Source of the DNA: Flavobacterium salmonis
Lineage (GTDB): Bacteria; Bacteroidota; Bacteroidia; Flavobacteriales; Flavobacteriaceae
Direction: 5' to 3'
Assembly (NCBI RefSeq): GCF_903819435.1
Contig: NZ_CAIJDP010000082.1
Coordinates: 87,265-151,264 of the forward strand
DNA: 64,000 bases
The notes beneath the pieces were generated by a model. That model was not told the origin of the DNA, made no database searches, and saw nothing but the letters and a program-made list of their open reading frames with translations. Made by a program: the position numbers and the translations under genes. The first letter of the stretch is position 1, and each line of letters opens with the position of its first letter. Positions 26,388-35,227 of the stretch are shown here, in pieces.

Positions 26388-27134
26388 TTATTTCAAAATA
26401 TAGGTCTTGTTAATGATATCTTTGTATTTATCACTTAGTATCACTCTATGGTTTCCTTGTAGTATAATCAAATTATCTGAGGGAATAATCTCTGTTATTT
26501 TTTTAGTGTTAACTATAAAATTTCTATGTGTCCTGCAAAAAACAGTACTGTCAAACAATTCTAAGATTTTGGTTAATGATATAAGGATAACAAATTTTTC
26601 TTTTTCTGTTATAATATTACAATATTTTTCTTCGACTTCAATATAGATAATATCACTGATATCGACCTTTTTTAGTAATTTACCTTTTTTAACAAATAAA
26701 TATTCTTTGCTAATTACTGTATTTTCTTCTTCGCTCAAAAAAACATCATCCTGGGCATAGAATTTTTCGAAAGCCAACTCAAGAGCATATAAAAGTTCAA
26801 GCTCATTAAATGGTTTCATCAAATAACTAAAAGGCTTTGTCAATTTTGCACGTTCAAATATTTTTCTGTCTGTAGAACTCGTTAAAAAAACAAAAGGCTT
26901 TGAAGCATTGGGATCGGCATTGATACTTTCCGCAAAAGCAAGACCATCGGGCAAACCATTCAAAAAAATATCAATTATGACTATGTCAACCTTATTGTTA
27001 TAAAACAGGGATAAAGCATCTTTATGATTTGTAGCCAGCCCTGCAATTGTATAGTTATTGGCTTGTAATCCCTTTATTAGAGCATCACTTTCTGATGGTT
27101 TGTCCTCAATAATTAATACATTAATATTGTCCAT
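26388..27134 (-). CDS. LytTR-family response regulator
   Basis: 248 residues. Receiver domain about 3-125: NVLIIEDKPSESDAL carries the acidic pair, VDIVIIDIFLNGLPDG the phospho-acceptor Asp, and SYLMKPFNELELLYAL the conserved Lys. The LytTR DNA-binding domain spans about 145-248 (DISDIIYIEVEEKYCNIITE, FCRTHRNFIVNTKKITEI). Its start overlaps the end of the histidine-kinase gene by 14 nt, so the two form one translationally linked pair. Likely targets are the adjacent unknown genes. Confidence 0.93.
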   Translation of the reverse strand: MDNINVLIIEDKPSESDALIKGLQANNYTIAGLATNHKDALSLFYNNKVDIVIIDIFLNGLPDGLAFAESINADPNASKPFVFLTSSTDRKIFERAKLTKPFSYLMKPFNELELLYALELAFEKFYAQDDVFLSEEENTVISKEYLFVKKGKLLKKVDISDIIYIEVEEKYCNIITEKEKFVILISLTKILELFDSTVFCRTHRNFIVNTKKITEIIPSDNLIILQGNHRVILSDKYKDIINKTYILK

Positions 27135-28860
27135 TGTGGTACTTTTTAGCCAAAGATACGATGATTTTTGTTCCTTTTCCTAATTCGCTTTCTATATCCA
27201 GTTTCCCGTTATTTTTTTGGATCATTGATTTACACAACTGCATTCCCAAACCAGTACCAATTATTTCTGCATTCTCTTTTTTAGACATTAATGTGGTTTC
27301 TTTCAAAAGAGATGTTCGTGTGTTTTCGCTCATGCCTATCCCATTATCTTCAATAATCAACTCGCAATAGTCCTCATTAGTATTTTGAGTATAAATTTTT
27401 AATATCCCATTCTCTTTTGAAAATTTAATCGCATTGTCTAAAAAATTACGAAGTATTATTTTTAAAGATTCCTGATCGGCAAAAACAATATCTTTCTTAG
27501 AAACTGAATTTTCAAAAACAAGATTTTTTTCAGATATTAAAGGGAGATAATTATAAGCCATCAGCTCTACAATAAAATACAAACGCATGGAAGTTACCTC
27601 AAAGAAAGATTGTTTTGTCTGGAGCAGAGCCCAGTGCAATAAATTATCCAATAAGTTATAAGTACCATTTGCAATAGCACTGTTTTGATGTAAAAGAGAA
27701 TCCAGTTCGTCCAGATTTTTAGTAGCTAAATTTTCCCGTAATTTAGTATTACTGGTTTTCATAGCATTGACAGAGGAACGTAAATCATGACTTACTATAG
27801 AAAACAAGGTATCTTTAGTATCATTCAATTCATCAAGTGCCTCTTTCTGGGTTAAGATGATTTTGTTGGTTTTTATTTTTTCCCTGTAAAAATAAACAGC
27901 CGTTCCCAATAGTAATAAAAGGACAATGGATGAGTAGAAGAACCCATTTCTTTCGGCTATTTTAATTCTATTTTCGGCTTGAAGCAAACCTACTTCTTTT
28001 TGTTTTTGTTTTATTGCAAATTGTTTCTCTAGCTCTGCAACTTCCCATATTTTATTTTGATTGTTCAAAGAATCTTTCCATTGATCATATTCTTCTCTGT
28101 ATATTAATGCTTTTGCAAAATGGTTACGGTTTTTTTCTACTACAGCCATATTGAGTGCTGCATTTTGCTTTAATTGGTAATTTTTTACTTTTTTGGAGAG
28201 ATGATACGCTTTCTCAAAATAAGGAATGGCCAGATTATCTTTGTATTGGTCATAGTATAATGTGGCAATATCTCCATAAGAGCCTACCAATATTGAAGAA
28301 TCATTTTGTTTTTCTTCTAATTTTATACTCTCCAGTAAATAATGTTCAGCTTTTTTAAACTCTTTTAAATGCAAATAACACAGCCCCAGATTGTGTTTAA
28401 CACTACTTTTTTTTATCCCCAAAAGCGCATCATCGGGGAGTTTTTCAATTTCCTGAAAGTAATTAATAGCCTCGTTGAATTTTTTTTCTTCCAAAACTAT
28501 TTCGCCGAGAAACATTTTACTGTGATTAAAGAATTCAAAATCTTTAGAAATGGAAGCAAATTCCTTTTTGCTTTCGCTAAAAATTTTTTTCTCTTTAAAA
28601 CTAAATCCTCTAAAAAAATGGCAAAAATCTTTAATCTCCTTACTTTGGCCGATACTCAACTGTTTCATCGAGTAAACTAAAGTGGAATCCCATTCTTTTT
28701 GCAAAAAGAAATATTGTGCTTTATTAAAATTAGATGCACCAATGATTTTTTTGCTTTTCGCTATTATTTCTCTTTCAAAAGCACTATGATTTTGTTGGGA
28801 AAAAAACAATTGAGGAAAAAGTAAAAAAACAAAGAGTACTATTTTAGAAACATCTTTCAT
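27121..28860 (-). CDS. TPR-containing sensor histidine kinase
   Basis: 579 residues. Signal peptide about 1-21, a periplasmic TPR array about 40-270 (HNLGLCYLHLKEFKKAEHYL, DNLAIPYFEKAYHLSKK), one membrane helix about 306-325, and a dimerisation domain with the phospho-acceptor His358 in FSIVSHDLRSS. An HATPase domain follows, with N-box ILRNFLDNAIKFSK and G-boxes IIEDNGIGMSE and GTGLGMQLC. It is a typical Bacteroidota kinase whose periplasmic TPRs sense a peptide or protein. It pairs with the LytTR regulator that overlaps it. Confidence 0.94.
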   Translation of the reverse strand: MKDVSKIVLFVFLLFPQLFFSQQNHSAFEREIIAKSKKIIGASNFNKAQYFFLQKEWDSTLVYSMKQLSIGQSKEIKDFCHFFRGFSFKEKKIFSESKKEFASISKDFEFFNHSKMFLGEIVLEEKKFNEAINYFQEIEKLPDDALLGIKKSSVKHNLGLCYLHLKEFKKAEHYLLESIKLEEKQNDSSILVGSYGDIATLYYDQYKDNLAIPYFEKAYHLSKKVKNYQLKQNAALNMAVVEKNRNHFAKALIYREEYDQWKDSLNNQNKIWEVAELEKQFAIKQKQKEVGLLQAENRIKIAERNGFFYSSIVLLLLLGTAVYFYREKIKTNKIILTQKEALDELNDTKDTLFSIVSHDLRSSVNAMKTSNTKLRENLATKNLDELDSLLHQNSAIANGTYNLLDNLLHWALLQTKQSFFEVTSMRLYFIVELMAYNYLPLISEKNLVFENSVSKKDIVFADQESLKIILRNFLDNAIKFSKENGILKIYTQNTNEDYCELIIEDNGIGMSENTRTSLLKETTLMSKKENAEIIGTGLGMQLCKSMIQKNNGKLDIESELGKGTKIIVSLAKKYHNGQY

Positions 28861-28898
28861 TTGCTAATTTTTGTTAGCAATTTAGTCAAAATAAAAAA

Positions 28899-28923
28899 AC
28901 AGAGGCTAATTGAGCCTCTGTTT
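28899..28923 (-). terminator. Terminator of the 165-aa gene
   Basis: Stem ACAGAGGCT / AGCCTCTGT with a 5-nt loop. On the minus strand it is followed by a seven-T run. It separates the 165-aa gene from the kinase gene downstream. Confidence 0.8.
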
Positions 28924-28943
28924 TATATTTACTTACCTGATTG

Positions 28944-29441
28944 TTATACACCAGTTTGCACTGTAGTTACCGTTCCTCTGGAACCAGTTGGATCTTCATC
29001 CCATAAAAAACAAACAATTTCCTTTAATTCTAAAAGATTAGGTATTGGTAAATTACATTTACTATTGGGAGTAAAACAATTAGGATTTGCTGTAAAACTC
29101 AATTGAAAAACATCGAATATTGAACATGGTTCAGGAGCTACATCATAGCATACATAAAAATTAGCATACGGTGTTCCATCGTTAGTATAACTAAAATCCT
29201 GTATGACCGTCAATTGATCAGCTGTGACTTTTGCGTTTTGACTAATAAATACGACAATACTGATCTCCATCTCGTGTTTTTCATTTATTGTTACTTGCGC
29301 AATCGGAGGTAGCGGTTTTTTATGTCTGGGGTTAGGAAAATTTATTCGATATCCCAAGCCATTTGCTAGAACTCCTATTTCAAAACCGGCCGGTTTTTCT
29401 ATTGGCCCACAAGAACTACCTTGTTGATTTGTTGTACTCAT
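28944..29441 (-). CDS. Hypothetical protein (165 aa)
   Basis: I do not recognise the family. No signal peptide. It contains a Pro-rich segment (NFPNPRHKKPLPPIAQVTIN), a central beta-rich region (MEISIVVFISQNAKVTADQL) and several Cys clustered in the C-terminal half (VCYDVAPEPC, NPNCFTPNSKCNLP, EIVCFLWDEDP). The length is in keeping with a small single-domain beta protein. It resembles the products at 23581 and 24841 in style and is separated from them by the two-component pair, so the four may form one functional island. Confidence 0.6.
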   Translation of the reverse strand: MSTTNQQGSSCGPIEKPAGFEIGVLANGLGYRINFPNPRHKKPLPPIAQVTINEKHEMEISIVVFISQNAKVTADQLTVIQDFSYTNDGTPYANFYVCYDVAPEPCSIFDVFQLSFTANPNCFTPNSKCNLPIPNLLELKEIVCFLWDEDPTGSRGTVTTVQTGV

Positions 29442-29550
29442 AATTATTTGTTTTTAGATTAAAATTTCTATTAAATTAAAAAATAAGATTCCGTTTTAAC
29501 AAGAGCCTGTTTTATAGTTCTAATACAATATATAATTGCTTACTTATTGT

Positions 29551-29721
29551 TTATTCTGCTTCTTGATCAATAGTTTCGTTGAACCTGTATTTGTAGTACA
29601 GACCACTTGTCAATAGGATAAAAAAACCGATCCGTTGATCTCGTTCGCCGCCTGATAGCGTTTGACATTCATAAATACAAACGCCAAAACTAAATACGAA
29701 TCCTAGGTAGTACTTTTTCAT
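29551..29721 (-). CDS. Small hypothetical membrane protein (56 aa)
   Basis: ATG (29721-29719) to TAA. N-terminal MKKYYLGFVFSFGVCIYECQ looks like a short signal or anchor, followed by a polar GGERDQR and a second hydrophobic run FFILLTSGLYYKY. Codon pattern and ending (DQEAE) look gene-like but there is no family match I recognise. Confidence 0.45.
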   Translation of the reverse strand: MKKYYLGFVFSFGVCIYECQTLSGGERDQRIGFFILLTSGLYYKYRFNETIDQEAE

Positions 29722-30296
29722 TTTGTTTGTCAGATTTGATTAATTTACTTTAACAATCAAAATTTTAAGAACGTAGGCTATTTTAAAATACCGGAGTCCC
29801 CTAATGATTTTTTTCTTTCGCAGGAACAAATCGAATTGATCTGGCTTAAAAGCATTAATTTAATACTGTACAAAGAAAATTAAAAGGATAACTTTTATTG
29901 AGTAAATTGGTACGAAGTGGTCTTTTTTTGGAACGAAGTAAAATTTAAATGAGACGAACAAAGATATGAGCATGAACATCATACCTTTTTTGCCACAAAA
30001 AGTTAAGGTTGTCTCCTTTTACTTTAAGCAAATAAATCAAACATTATCAATCATAATTGCATTGTAAAATCATCTCAAAACTAAATACATTTTCCATTCA
30101 ATCCCAGCAGAACATTCAAAACCAGTTGATAATGCTATATATAGTAAGACAATCTCTTCAAATCTTCCACAAAAATGGATGACCTTAAATTCGAATTAAA
30201 TCAGATTGCAGAAACTTTTATAGAAAAACTCTGTGGATTTAGTTATTTTTATGTGTAAATTAGACTAATGAATATATTAAATGGCATGAATTAACT
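29722..30296. other. AT-rich intergenic stretch, no gene seen
   Basis: It contains no open frame I would defend and no strong hairpin. It marks the boundary between the small-protein island and the end of the exopolysaccharide operon. Confidence 0.5.
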
Positions 30297-30793
30297 AGCC
30301 CGTTTAGCCCTTTCCCAGTTTACTGATTGTGATTTTTTTTAATACCTGAAAAATCCTAAAATCTCACATAAATTCATAATGAAAAAATAATAAGGAACAA
30401 ACAGAATTTTAATCCTTGTCTCTCTGTTTTCTAAAAACCAGCCTAACAAAGCAGCTGCATAGAAAAAAAGCTGCATCCAAAATAATATAGAATAAAATTC
30501 AAAGGATATGATACCTTCATTAAATGATAAAATAGATAAAACAGGGATTAGGTTGGTATTGGCATCACTAAATATTACAATTGGTGTTTTTACAAATTCC
30601 ATACCCCGATTCATAGCCCCAATTTTTCCATTTCTCTGGTCTAAATGATAAACCGTTGTATTAGGATACCCATTTAATAAATTTGGTGTTCCGTCATCAG
30701 ATGCTTTTATTGAATAATTTAGCTTCGTTACGAAGTCTAATGCGGAATCTGGGTTAAAATTAGTTGGTGGATCTACAAAAATAAATTGTCACT
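30297..30793 (-). pseudogene. Degraded, internally deleted copy of the family-2 glycosyltransferase at 35228-36418
   Basis: The translated frame matches the intact gene in two blocks. The first runs from SDDGTPNLLNGYP through GKIGAMNRGMEFVKTPIVI to FSDANTNL. It jumps straight to IPVLSILSFNEG and on to FVPYYFFIMNLCEILGFFRY. The whole catalytic middle (about 170 codons in the intact copy) is missing. The 3' end is frameshifted: the intact gene's KRSQSVNWERAKRAA tail survives only as DNA. The 5' end (FVDPPTNFNPDSALDFV) is unrelated to the intact gene. It cannot make an active transferase. Confidence 0.8.
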
Positions 30794-30817
30794 AAATTAA
30801 ATAGTATTACTATTCTT

Positions 30818-31858
30818 TTATTCAACAAATGCCATAGCATCCGGTACTTTTCCTGTTACTATGGTGCTAACAACCGTAAAAGTTTTCATGTCAATTACTT
30901 CAATTTTATTAGCATTAGAATTTGCTACAAAAGCATACAAACCGTTTGGGTGCATTACAATATTAACAGGACGCGGTGTGTGGTACAATAACTTTTCTAA
31001 AAGTGTTGTTTTACCATGAAGGACAATAGTTTTAATTTTCTTTTTTGATTGTTGGTTGTACACATATATATCACCCTCAATCGCATTGGCAACAAAACAA
31101 TACTTTCCGTCTATAGAAAATGCAAGCTTTAATGGATCTTTCCCTGTACTTAAAGTGGCTATAACTTTATACGAAGAAGTGTTTATGACTGTAATGGTGT
31201 TTTCTTTATTGTTGGTCACCCATAATTCTGATCCATCGGGGGTTATAGCAATACCTTTTCTCCCTAATCCGCAAGGTATAATTGCAACAACTTTGTTTAG
31301 GTTTAGGTCAATGATACTCACGGAACCTGAATCGATATTAGTTACATAAGCAATTGTTTTTGTGGGATTAAGCACCAGGAGATGACTCTTTTCTTGTTTT
31401 GTGGGTATTTGTTTTTCAATACTGTCCGTGTCAATGTTAACTATTAATAAGGTATTACTAATAAAATCAATAACTCCAACTTTATTTGCTTCTGGAAAAG
31501 CTACAATACCATTTACTCTTATATTTCCCTTTAAATCTATCGTTTTTTCTACTACATTCGTTTTTGTATTTATGACTTTAATAATGTTGCCATCGCTAGC
31601 TCCATAATTAGTTAGTACGACTCTTTTTTGATCTGCTGTGGTTACAGCTTCGTGAGATAATATGTCAATAGGAATTTCTTCTATTTCTTTTCCAGTAAAC
31701 AAATCAACTACCTGAACATCCTCGCTGACCTTGCTTACAATGTATAATTTCCCAGTGGTTTTTATCGTATAGGAGGGTAATCTAAAAATGAAAAGCCCTA
31801 GCTTTATTATAGCAAAAAGAATGACAAACGATAGTACAATATATTTTAAGCGCTTCAT
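30818..31858 (-). CDS. YVTN-type beta-propeller protein (copy 2)
   Basis: 346 residues. N-terminal signal/anchor helix (about 6-24, YIVLSFVILFAIIKLGLFIF), then repeats of the YncE/YVTN type: IKVINTKTNVVEKTIDLKGN, AYVTNIDSGSVSIIDLNLNK, WVTNNKENTITVINTSSYKV, AFVANSNANKIEVIDMKTFT. Such seven-bladed propellers are periplasmic binding or scaffold proteins. It is closely similar along its whole length to the next gene upstream, 15 nt away, a clear tandem duplication. It lies at the 3' end of the exopolysaccharide operon after the GMC oxidoreductase. Confidence 0.85.
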   Translation of the reverse strand: MKRLKYIVLSFVILFAIIKLGLFIFRLPSYTIKTTGKLYIVSKVSEDVQVVDLFTGKEIEEIPIDILSHEAVTTADQKRVVLTNYGASDGNIIKVINTKTNVVEKTIDLKGNIRVNGIVAFPEANKVGVIDFISNTLLIVNIDTDSIEKQIPTKQEKSHLLVLNPTKTIAYVTNIDSGSVSIIDLNLNKVVAIIPCGLGRKGIAITPDGSELWVTNNKENTITVINTSSYKVIATLSTGKDPLKLAFSIDGKYCFVANAIEGDIYVYNQQSKKKIKTIVLHGKTTLLEKLLYHTPRPVNIVMHPNGLYAFVANSNANKIEVIDMKTFTVVSTIVTGKVPDAMAFVE

Positions 31859-31873
31859 AACTATAGCATGAAA

Positions 31874-32920
31874 TTAATTTATAAAAGTCAATCCATCTGG
31901 AATTTTCCCTGTGCCAATTGTACTAACAATCTCGAAGGTTTTCATGTCAATTACCTCAACTTCGTTAGCATTTGAGTTTGAAACAAATGCAAATAAACCA
32001 TCGGGGTGCATTAGTATTCCAACCGGACGCGGTGTGTGGTAAAGTAATCGTTGTATAATACCATTTTTGCCTCTAATAATTATCGTTTTGATTTGTTTTT
32101 TAGATTGTTGCTCAAAAACTGAAATTGTTCCTTCGCTTGAATTTGCTACCAGACAATATTTTCCATCTATGGAGAATTTAAGTCGTAAAGGTTCTTTACC
32201 CGTAGTTAAAGTATGTATAACTTTGTAAGTCGAAGTGTTAATTATAGAGACCGTATTGTCTTTATTATTAGTAACCCAAAGTTCTGAGCCATCGGGTGTA
32301 ATATCAATTCCTTCTGTTCCTAAACCACAAGGAATAACTTGTATTACCTTATTCAAGTCAAGGTCAATAACACTAACCGAACCTGATTTTATATTAGTTA
32401 CATAAGCAAATGATTTAAAAGGATGAAGTACAAGAAGATGACTAAACTCTTGTTGTGTAGGTATTTTTTTTTCTACACTACCCGTTTCAATGTTAACAAT
32501 GGATAAATCATTTCCTAAATCTGTAAGGACTCCAACTTTAGTTGAATTTGGAAAAGAAACAATTCCATGGGGTTTTAGACTGCCCTTAAGACTTATGATT
32601 TTTTCGATCTTATTTGTTTTTGTATTGATCACTGTTATGCAATTTCCAGGGGTGTCAGGATTACCATAATTAGTAACCACAATTCTGTTTTGGCTGGTTA
32701 CTGCAACGGCTTCATGTGGTTCAATTTCAATAGGATTTTCAACTACTTCTTTTCCGTTTTTTAAATCAATAACTTTATAATCACTACTTAATTTGCTGAA
32801 CACATAGAGCTTTCCTCTGGTTTGGATCGTGTAGGAAGGACGTTTTACTAGATATGATGTAATTGAGGTGATAACAAACAGCAAAGCAATAACGAGCACT
32901 ATGTATTTTATTTTTTTCAT
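31874..32920 (-). CDS. YVTN-type beta-propeller protein (copy 1)
   Basis: 348 residues from the ATG at 32920, whose A and T overlap the TGA of the GMC gene (ATGA). This start also gives the anchor MKKIKYIVLVIALLFVITSI matching its paralogue, so I prefer it to an in-frame ATG 39 nt upstream inside the GMC gene. Propeller repeats: ITVINTKTNKIEKIISLKGS, AYVTNIKSGSVSVIDLDLNK, WVTNNKDNTVSIINTSTYKV, FVSNSNANEVEVIDMKTFEI. Coupling to the oxidoreductase suggests a shared periplasmic role. Confidence 0.87.
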   Translation of the reverse strand: MKKIKYIVLVIALLFVITSITSYLVKRPSYTIQTRGKLYVFSKLSSDYKVIDLKNGKEVVENPIEIEPHEAVAVTSQNRIVVTNYGNPDTPGNCITVINTKTNKIEKIISLKGSLKPHGIVSFPNSTKVGVLTDLGNDLSIVNIETGSVEKKIPTQQEFSHLLVLHPFKSFAYVTNIKSGSVSVIDLDLNKVIQVIPCGLGTEGIDITPDGSELWVTNNKDNTVSIINTSTYKVIHTLTTGKEPLRLKFSIDGKYCLVANSSEGTISVFEQQSKKQIKTIIIRGKNGIIQRLLYHTPRPVGILMHPDGLFAFVSNSNANEVEVIDMKTFEIVSTIGTGKIPDGLTFIN

Positions 32921-34602
32921 AACTGATTTGATTTGAATAGTTTTATGGCAAATTGACACGCTCTAGCTGTAATTGCCATATAGGTTAAGGATGGGTTTTG
33001 ACAGGCAGAGGAAGTCATACAGCTCCCATCGGTGATAAATACATTTTGTACATCGTGCATTTGATTGTTTTTGTTTAAAACTGAAGTTTTTGGGTCGTTC
33101 CCCATTCTTGCGGTTCCCATTTCGTGTACTGCTGATCCTGGAGGAGGGCTTGTTCTGTAACTGCCTACGTTGGTAAAGCCTGCTTTTGTTAAGATTTCCT
33201 CGCTCGATTTAGTCATGTGTTCCATCATCGCTAACTCATTAGAACTATATTCAAAATGTACTTTTACCAGTGGTAATCCCCATTGATCTAGATTTTGAGG
33301 ATCTAAAGTAATTTTGTTTTCGTAGTTAGGCAATACTTCACCGCGTCCGCCCAACGAGATGGTCCATTTCCCTGGAGTTTGTAATTGTGCTTTTAATGAT
33401 GCACCAATACCTGAAGTGGGTTTGGATTCCCAATTTTCTCTTTCGCCTTTGCCTTGAATTCCATAACCGCGAACGAAATCAGTGTTTTTTGTTTGCAAAT
33501 TCAAATTTTGGAATCTTGGGATGTAGATTGTTCCTGGTGATCTACCTTCATAATACTTATCTAGTAATCCGTCAAAAGTGCCGTACGTTCCTTCGTTTAC
33601 CACATGATCCATTAAGTTGTGTCCTACCTGCAGGCTAGAATTACCTAATCCGTTAGGAAACGTTTTGGAAACAGAGTTCAATAAAATGGACGCTGTTGCA
33701 ATTGCGGAGGCATTTAAAAAAATTATTTTCGCATAGTAGGTTATATTTTCTTTGGTTATAGCATCAATTATGGTAACACCTACCGCTTTCTTTGTTTTTT
33801 CATCATAAATAACTTCTTTTACTATGGCGTTTTCTCGAAGCGTTAAATTCCCTGTTTCTCGCGCATCCAATAATGTTGATGAATTACTACTAAAATAGGC
33901 CGCAAAAGGACATCCTCTGCTGCATAAATTTCTATACATACAAGGACCTCTCCCTTTTTTAGGTTCGGTTAAATTAGCAACTCTACCATTTATAATCATT
34001 CGATCTGAAAAATGTTCCTTTGTTTTTTCTTTTAAATGCTGCTCAATAGCATTCATCGGTATGGGCTTTAAAAAAGTGCCATCTGGAAGGTGTGGGAGTG
34101 CGTCTTTACTTCCGCTAACTCCTATATAATCCTCTACATAATCGTACCATTCTGCTAAATCCTGGTATCGAATTGGCCAATCCACACCATTTCCATCTTT
34201 TTTATTTGCTTCAAAATCAAGATCTGATAAACGATAACTCTGGCGTCCCCAAGTCAATGAACGACCGCCAACTTGATAGCCTCTTATCCATTTAAAAGGA
34301 TTCATTTGAATATAAGGATGCTCTCTATCATTTACATAAAAATGCTTGTCTGCTGCATTGCAATGACTACTTTGAATTGGTCTTTCTTCCACTTCTTTGG
34401 TAGTTAGATGAAATCTATTTTTAAAGTCCCAAGGATTTAAAAAGGCAGTTGGATAATCTTTTACATGTTCAACATTACGACCTCTTTCTAATACTAGTGT
34501 TTTTAATCCTCCTTCTGTGAGTTCTTTTGCTGCCCATCCGCCGCTTATACCAGATCCTACAACGATGGCATCAAAAGTATTTGTTTCTGTTTGGTTTTTC
34601 AT
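32917..34602 (-). CDS. GMC-family FAD-dependent oxidoreductase
   Basis: 561 residues. FAD-binding motif VVGSGISGGWAAKELTEGG at the N-terminus, the GMC region VGGRSLTWGRQSYRLSD, a Cys-containing segment CMYRNLCSRGCPFAAYF, and the C-terminal domain with SAVHEMGTARMG and SSACQNPSLTYMAITA. It lacks its own signal peptide. Relatives (gluconate 2-dehydrogenase and glucoside 3-dehydrogenase large subunits) are exported with a Tat-carrying small subunit, and a Gluconate_2-dh3 protein gene lies 7 nt upstream. Likely reaction: oxidation of a sugar or glycan hydroxyl in the periplasm. The substrate is not evident. Confidence 0.9.
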   Translation of the reverse strand: MKNQTETNTFDAIVVGSGISGGWAAKELTEGGLKTLVLERGRNVEHVKDYPTAFLNPWDFKNRFHLTTKEVEERPIQSSHCNAADKHFYVNDREHPYIQMNPFKWIRGYQVGGRSLTWGRQSYRLSDLDFEANKKDGNGVDWPIRYQDLAEWYDYVEDYIGVSGSKDALPHLPDGTFLKPIPMNAIEQHLKEKTKEHFSDRMIINGRVANLTEPKKGRGPCMYRNLCSRGCPFAAYFSSNSSTLLDARETGNLTLRENAIVKEVIYDEKTKKAVGVTIIDAITKENITYYAKIIFLNASAIATASILLNSVSKTFPNGLGNSSLQVGHNLMDHVVNEGTYGTFDGLLDKYYEGRSPGTIYIPRFQNLNLQTKNTDFVRGYGIQGKGERENWESKPTSGIGASLKAQLQTPGKWTISLGGRGEVLPNYENKITLDPQNLDQWGLPLVKVHFEYSSNELAMMEHMTKSSEEILTKAGFTNVGSYRTSPPPGSAVHEMGTARMGNDPKTSVLNKNNQMHDVQNVFITDGSCMTSSACQNPSLTYMAITARACQFAIKLFKSNQL

Positions 34603-34609
34603 ACTATAT

Positions 34610-35185
34610 CTATTTAGTTGCCCAAGCTTTTTGATTTGGTTTTATGGTAGTAATGGCATTGTATCGACCTGGAATGAGTTCATAATTTAAGAGTTGTGTC
34701 GCTCCCATTTGAGATGTACAATAGCCTTCAATGGTTACTTTTTTTAGAATAGTATAAAAAGAACGACCATTTATTTTGTTACTAATTTTTGAAAGTAAAC
34801 CGCCAGAGTCAGCATTATTTTCAAAAGTTTGTACTATTTCTGTTTTTTGCTGCATTGTACATTTTTCGAAAGTAGTATCGTAAGTACTCAAACAAGTTTC
34901 TTGAAGGTCCTTTAATCCGTTTAAAAAATTGTTATATTCTTTGTTAGACGAACAGGATTCCATATAACTAATAATATAATCTTGAACTTTTGCTTCCTTT
35001 GCTCCAGGTGTTTGTGTACGGGGTAATAGAATATCTACTAATTCTGAAATTAAACTTAAATAATTGTGAAGCTGCCCTTTGTCTGATTTTGTATTTTCAT
35101 AAAAAAACTTAAAACCACTGTAGGAAGCAATACTAATTCCTGTGAGGGCTAACATTCCTCCGATAGCTTTTCTTCTGTTCATCAT
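34610..35185 (-). CDS. Gluconate 2-dehydrogenase subunit 3-family protein
   Basis: 191 residues. It begins MMNRRKAIGGMLALTGISIA, a Tat-like RRKA signal followed by a hydrophobic stretch. The body matches the Gluconate_2-dh3 pattern, with LSLISELVDILLPRTQTPGA near residue 45 and FEKCTMQQKTEIVQTFEN in the middle. In relatives this subunit escorts the GMC flavoprotein through the Tat system, and the GMC gene follows directly. Together they should form a membrane-associated dehydrogenase. Confidence 0.85.
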   Translation of the reverse strand: MMNRRKAIGGMLALTGISIASYSGFKFFYENTKSDKGQLHNYLSLISELVDILLPRTQTPGAKEAKVQDYIISYMESCSSNKEYNNFLNGLKDLQETCLSTYDTTFEKCTMQQKTEIVQTFENNADSGGLLSKISNKINGRSFYTILKKVTIEGYCTSQMGATQLLNYELIPGRYNAITTIKPNQKAWATK

Positions 35186-35227
35186 TGTAATTTTTTTAAT
35201 TTACGATTTAACTTACCCCTTATACTA

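Noticed and set aside
31874..32959. Longer start for the first YVTN protein (13 extra residues)
   Set aside because: The extension lies inside the GMC gene, and the shorter start gives an ATGA coupling and an N-terminus matching the paralogue.
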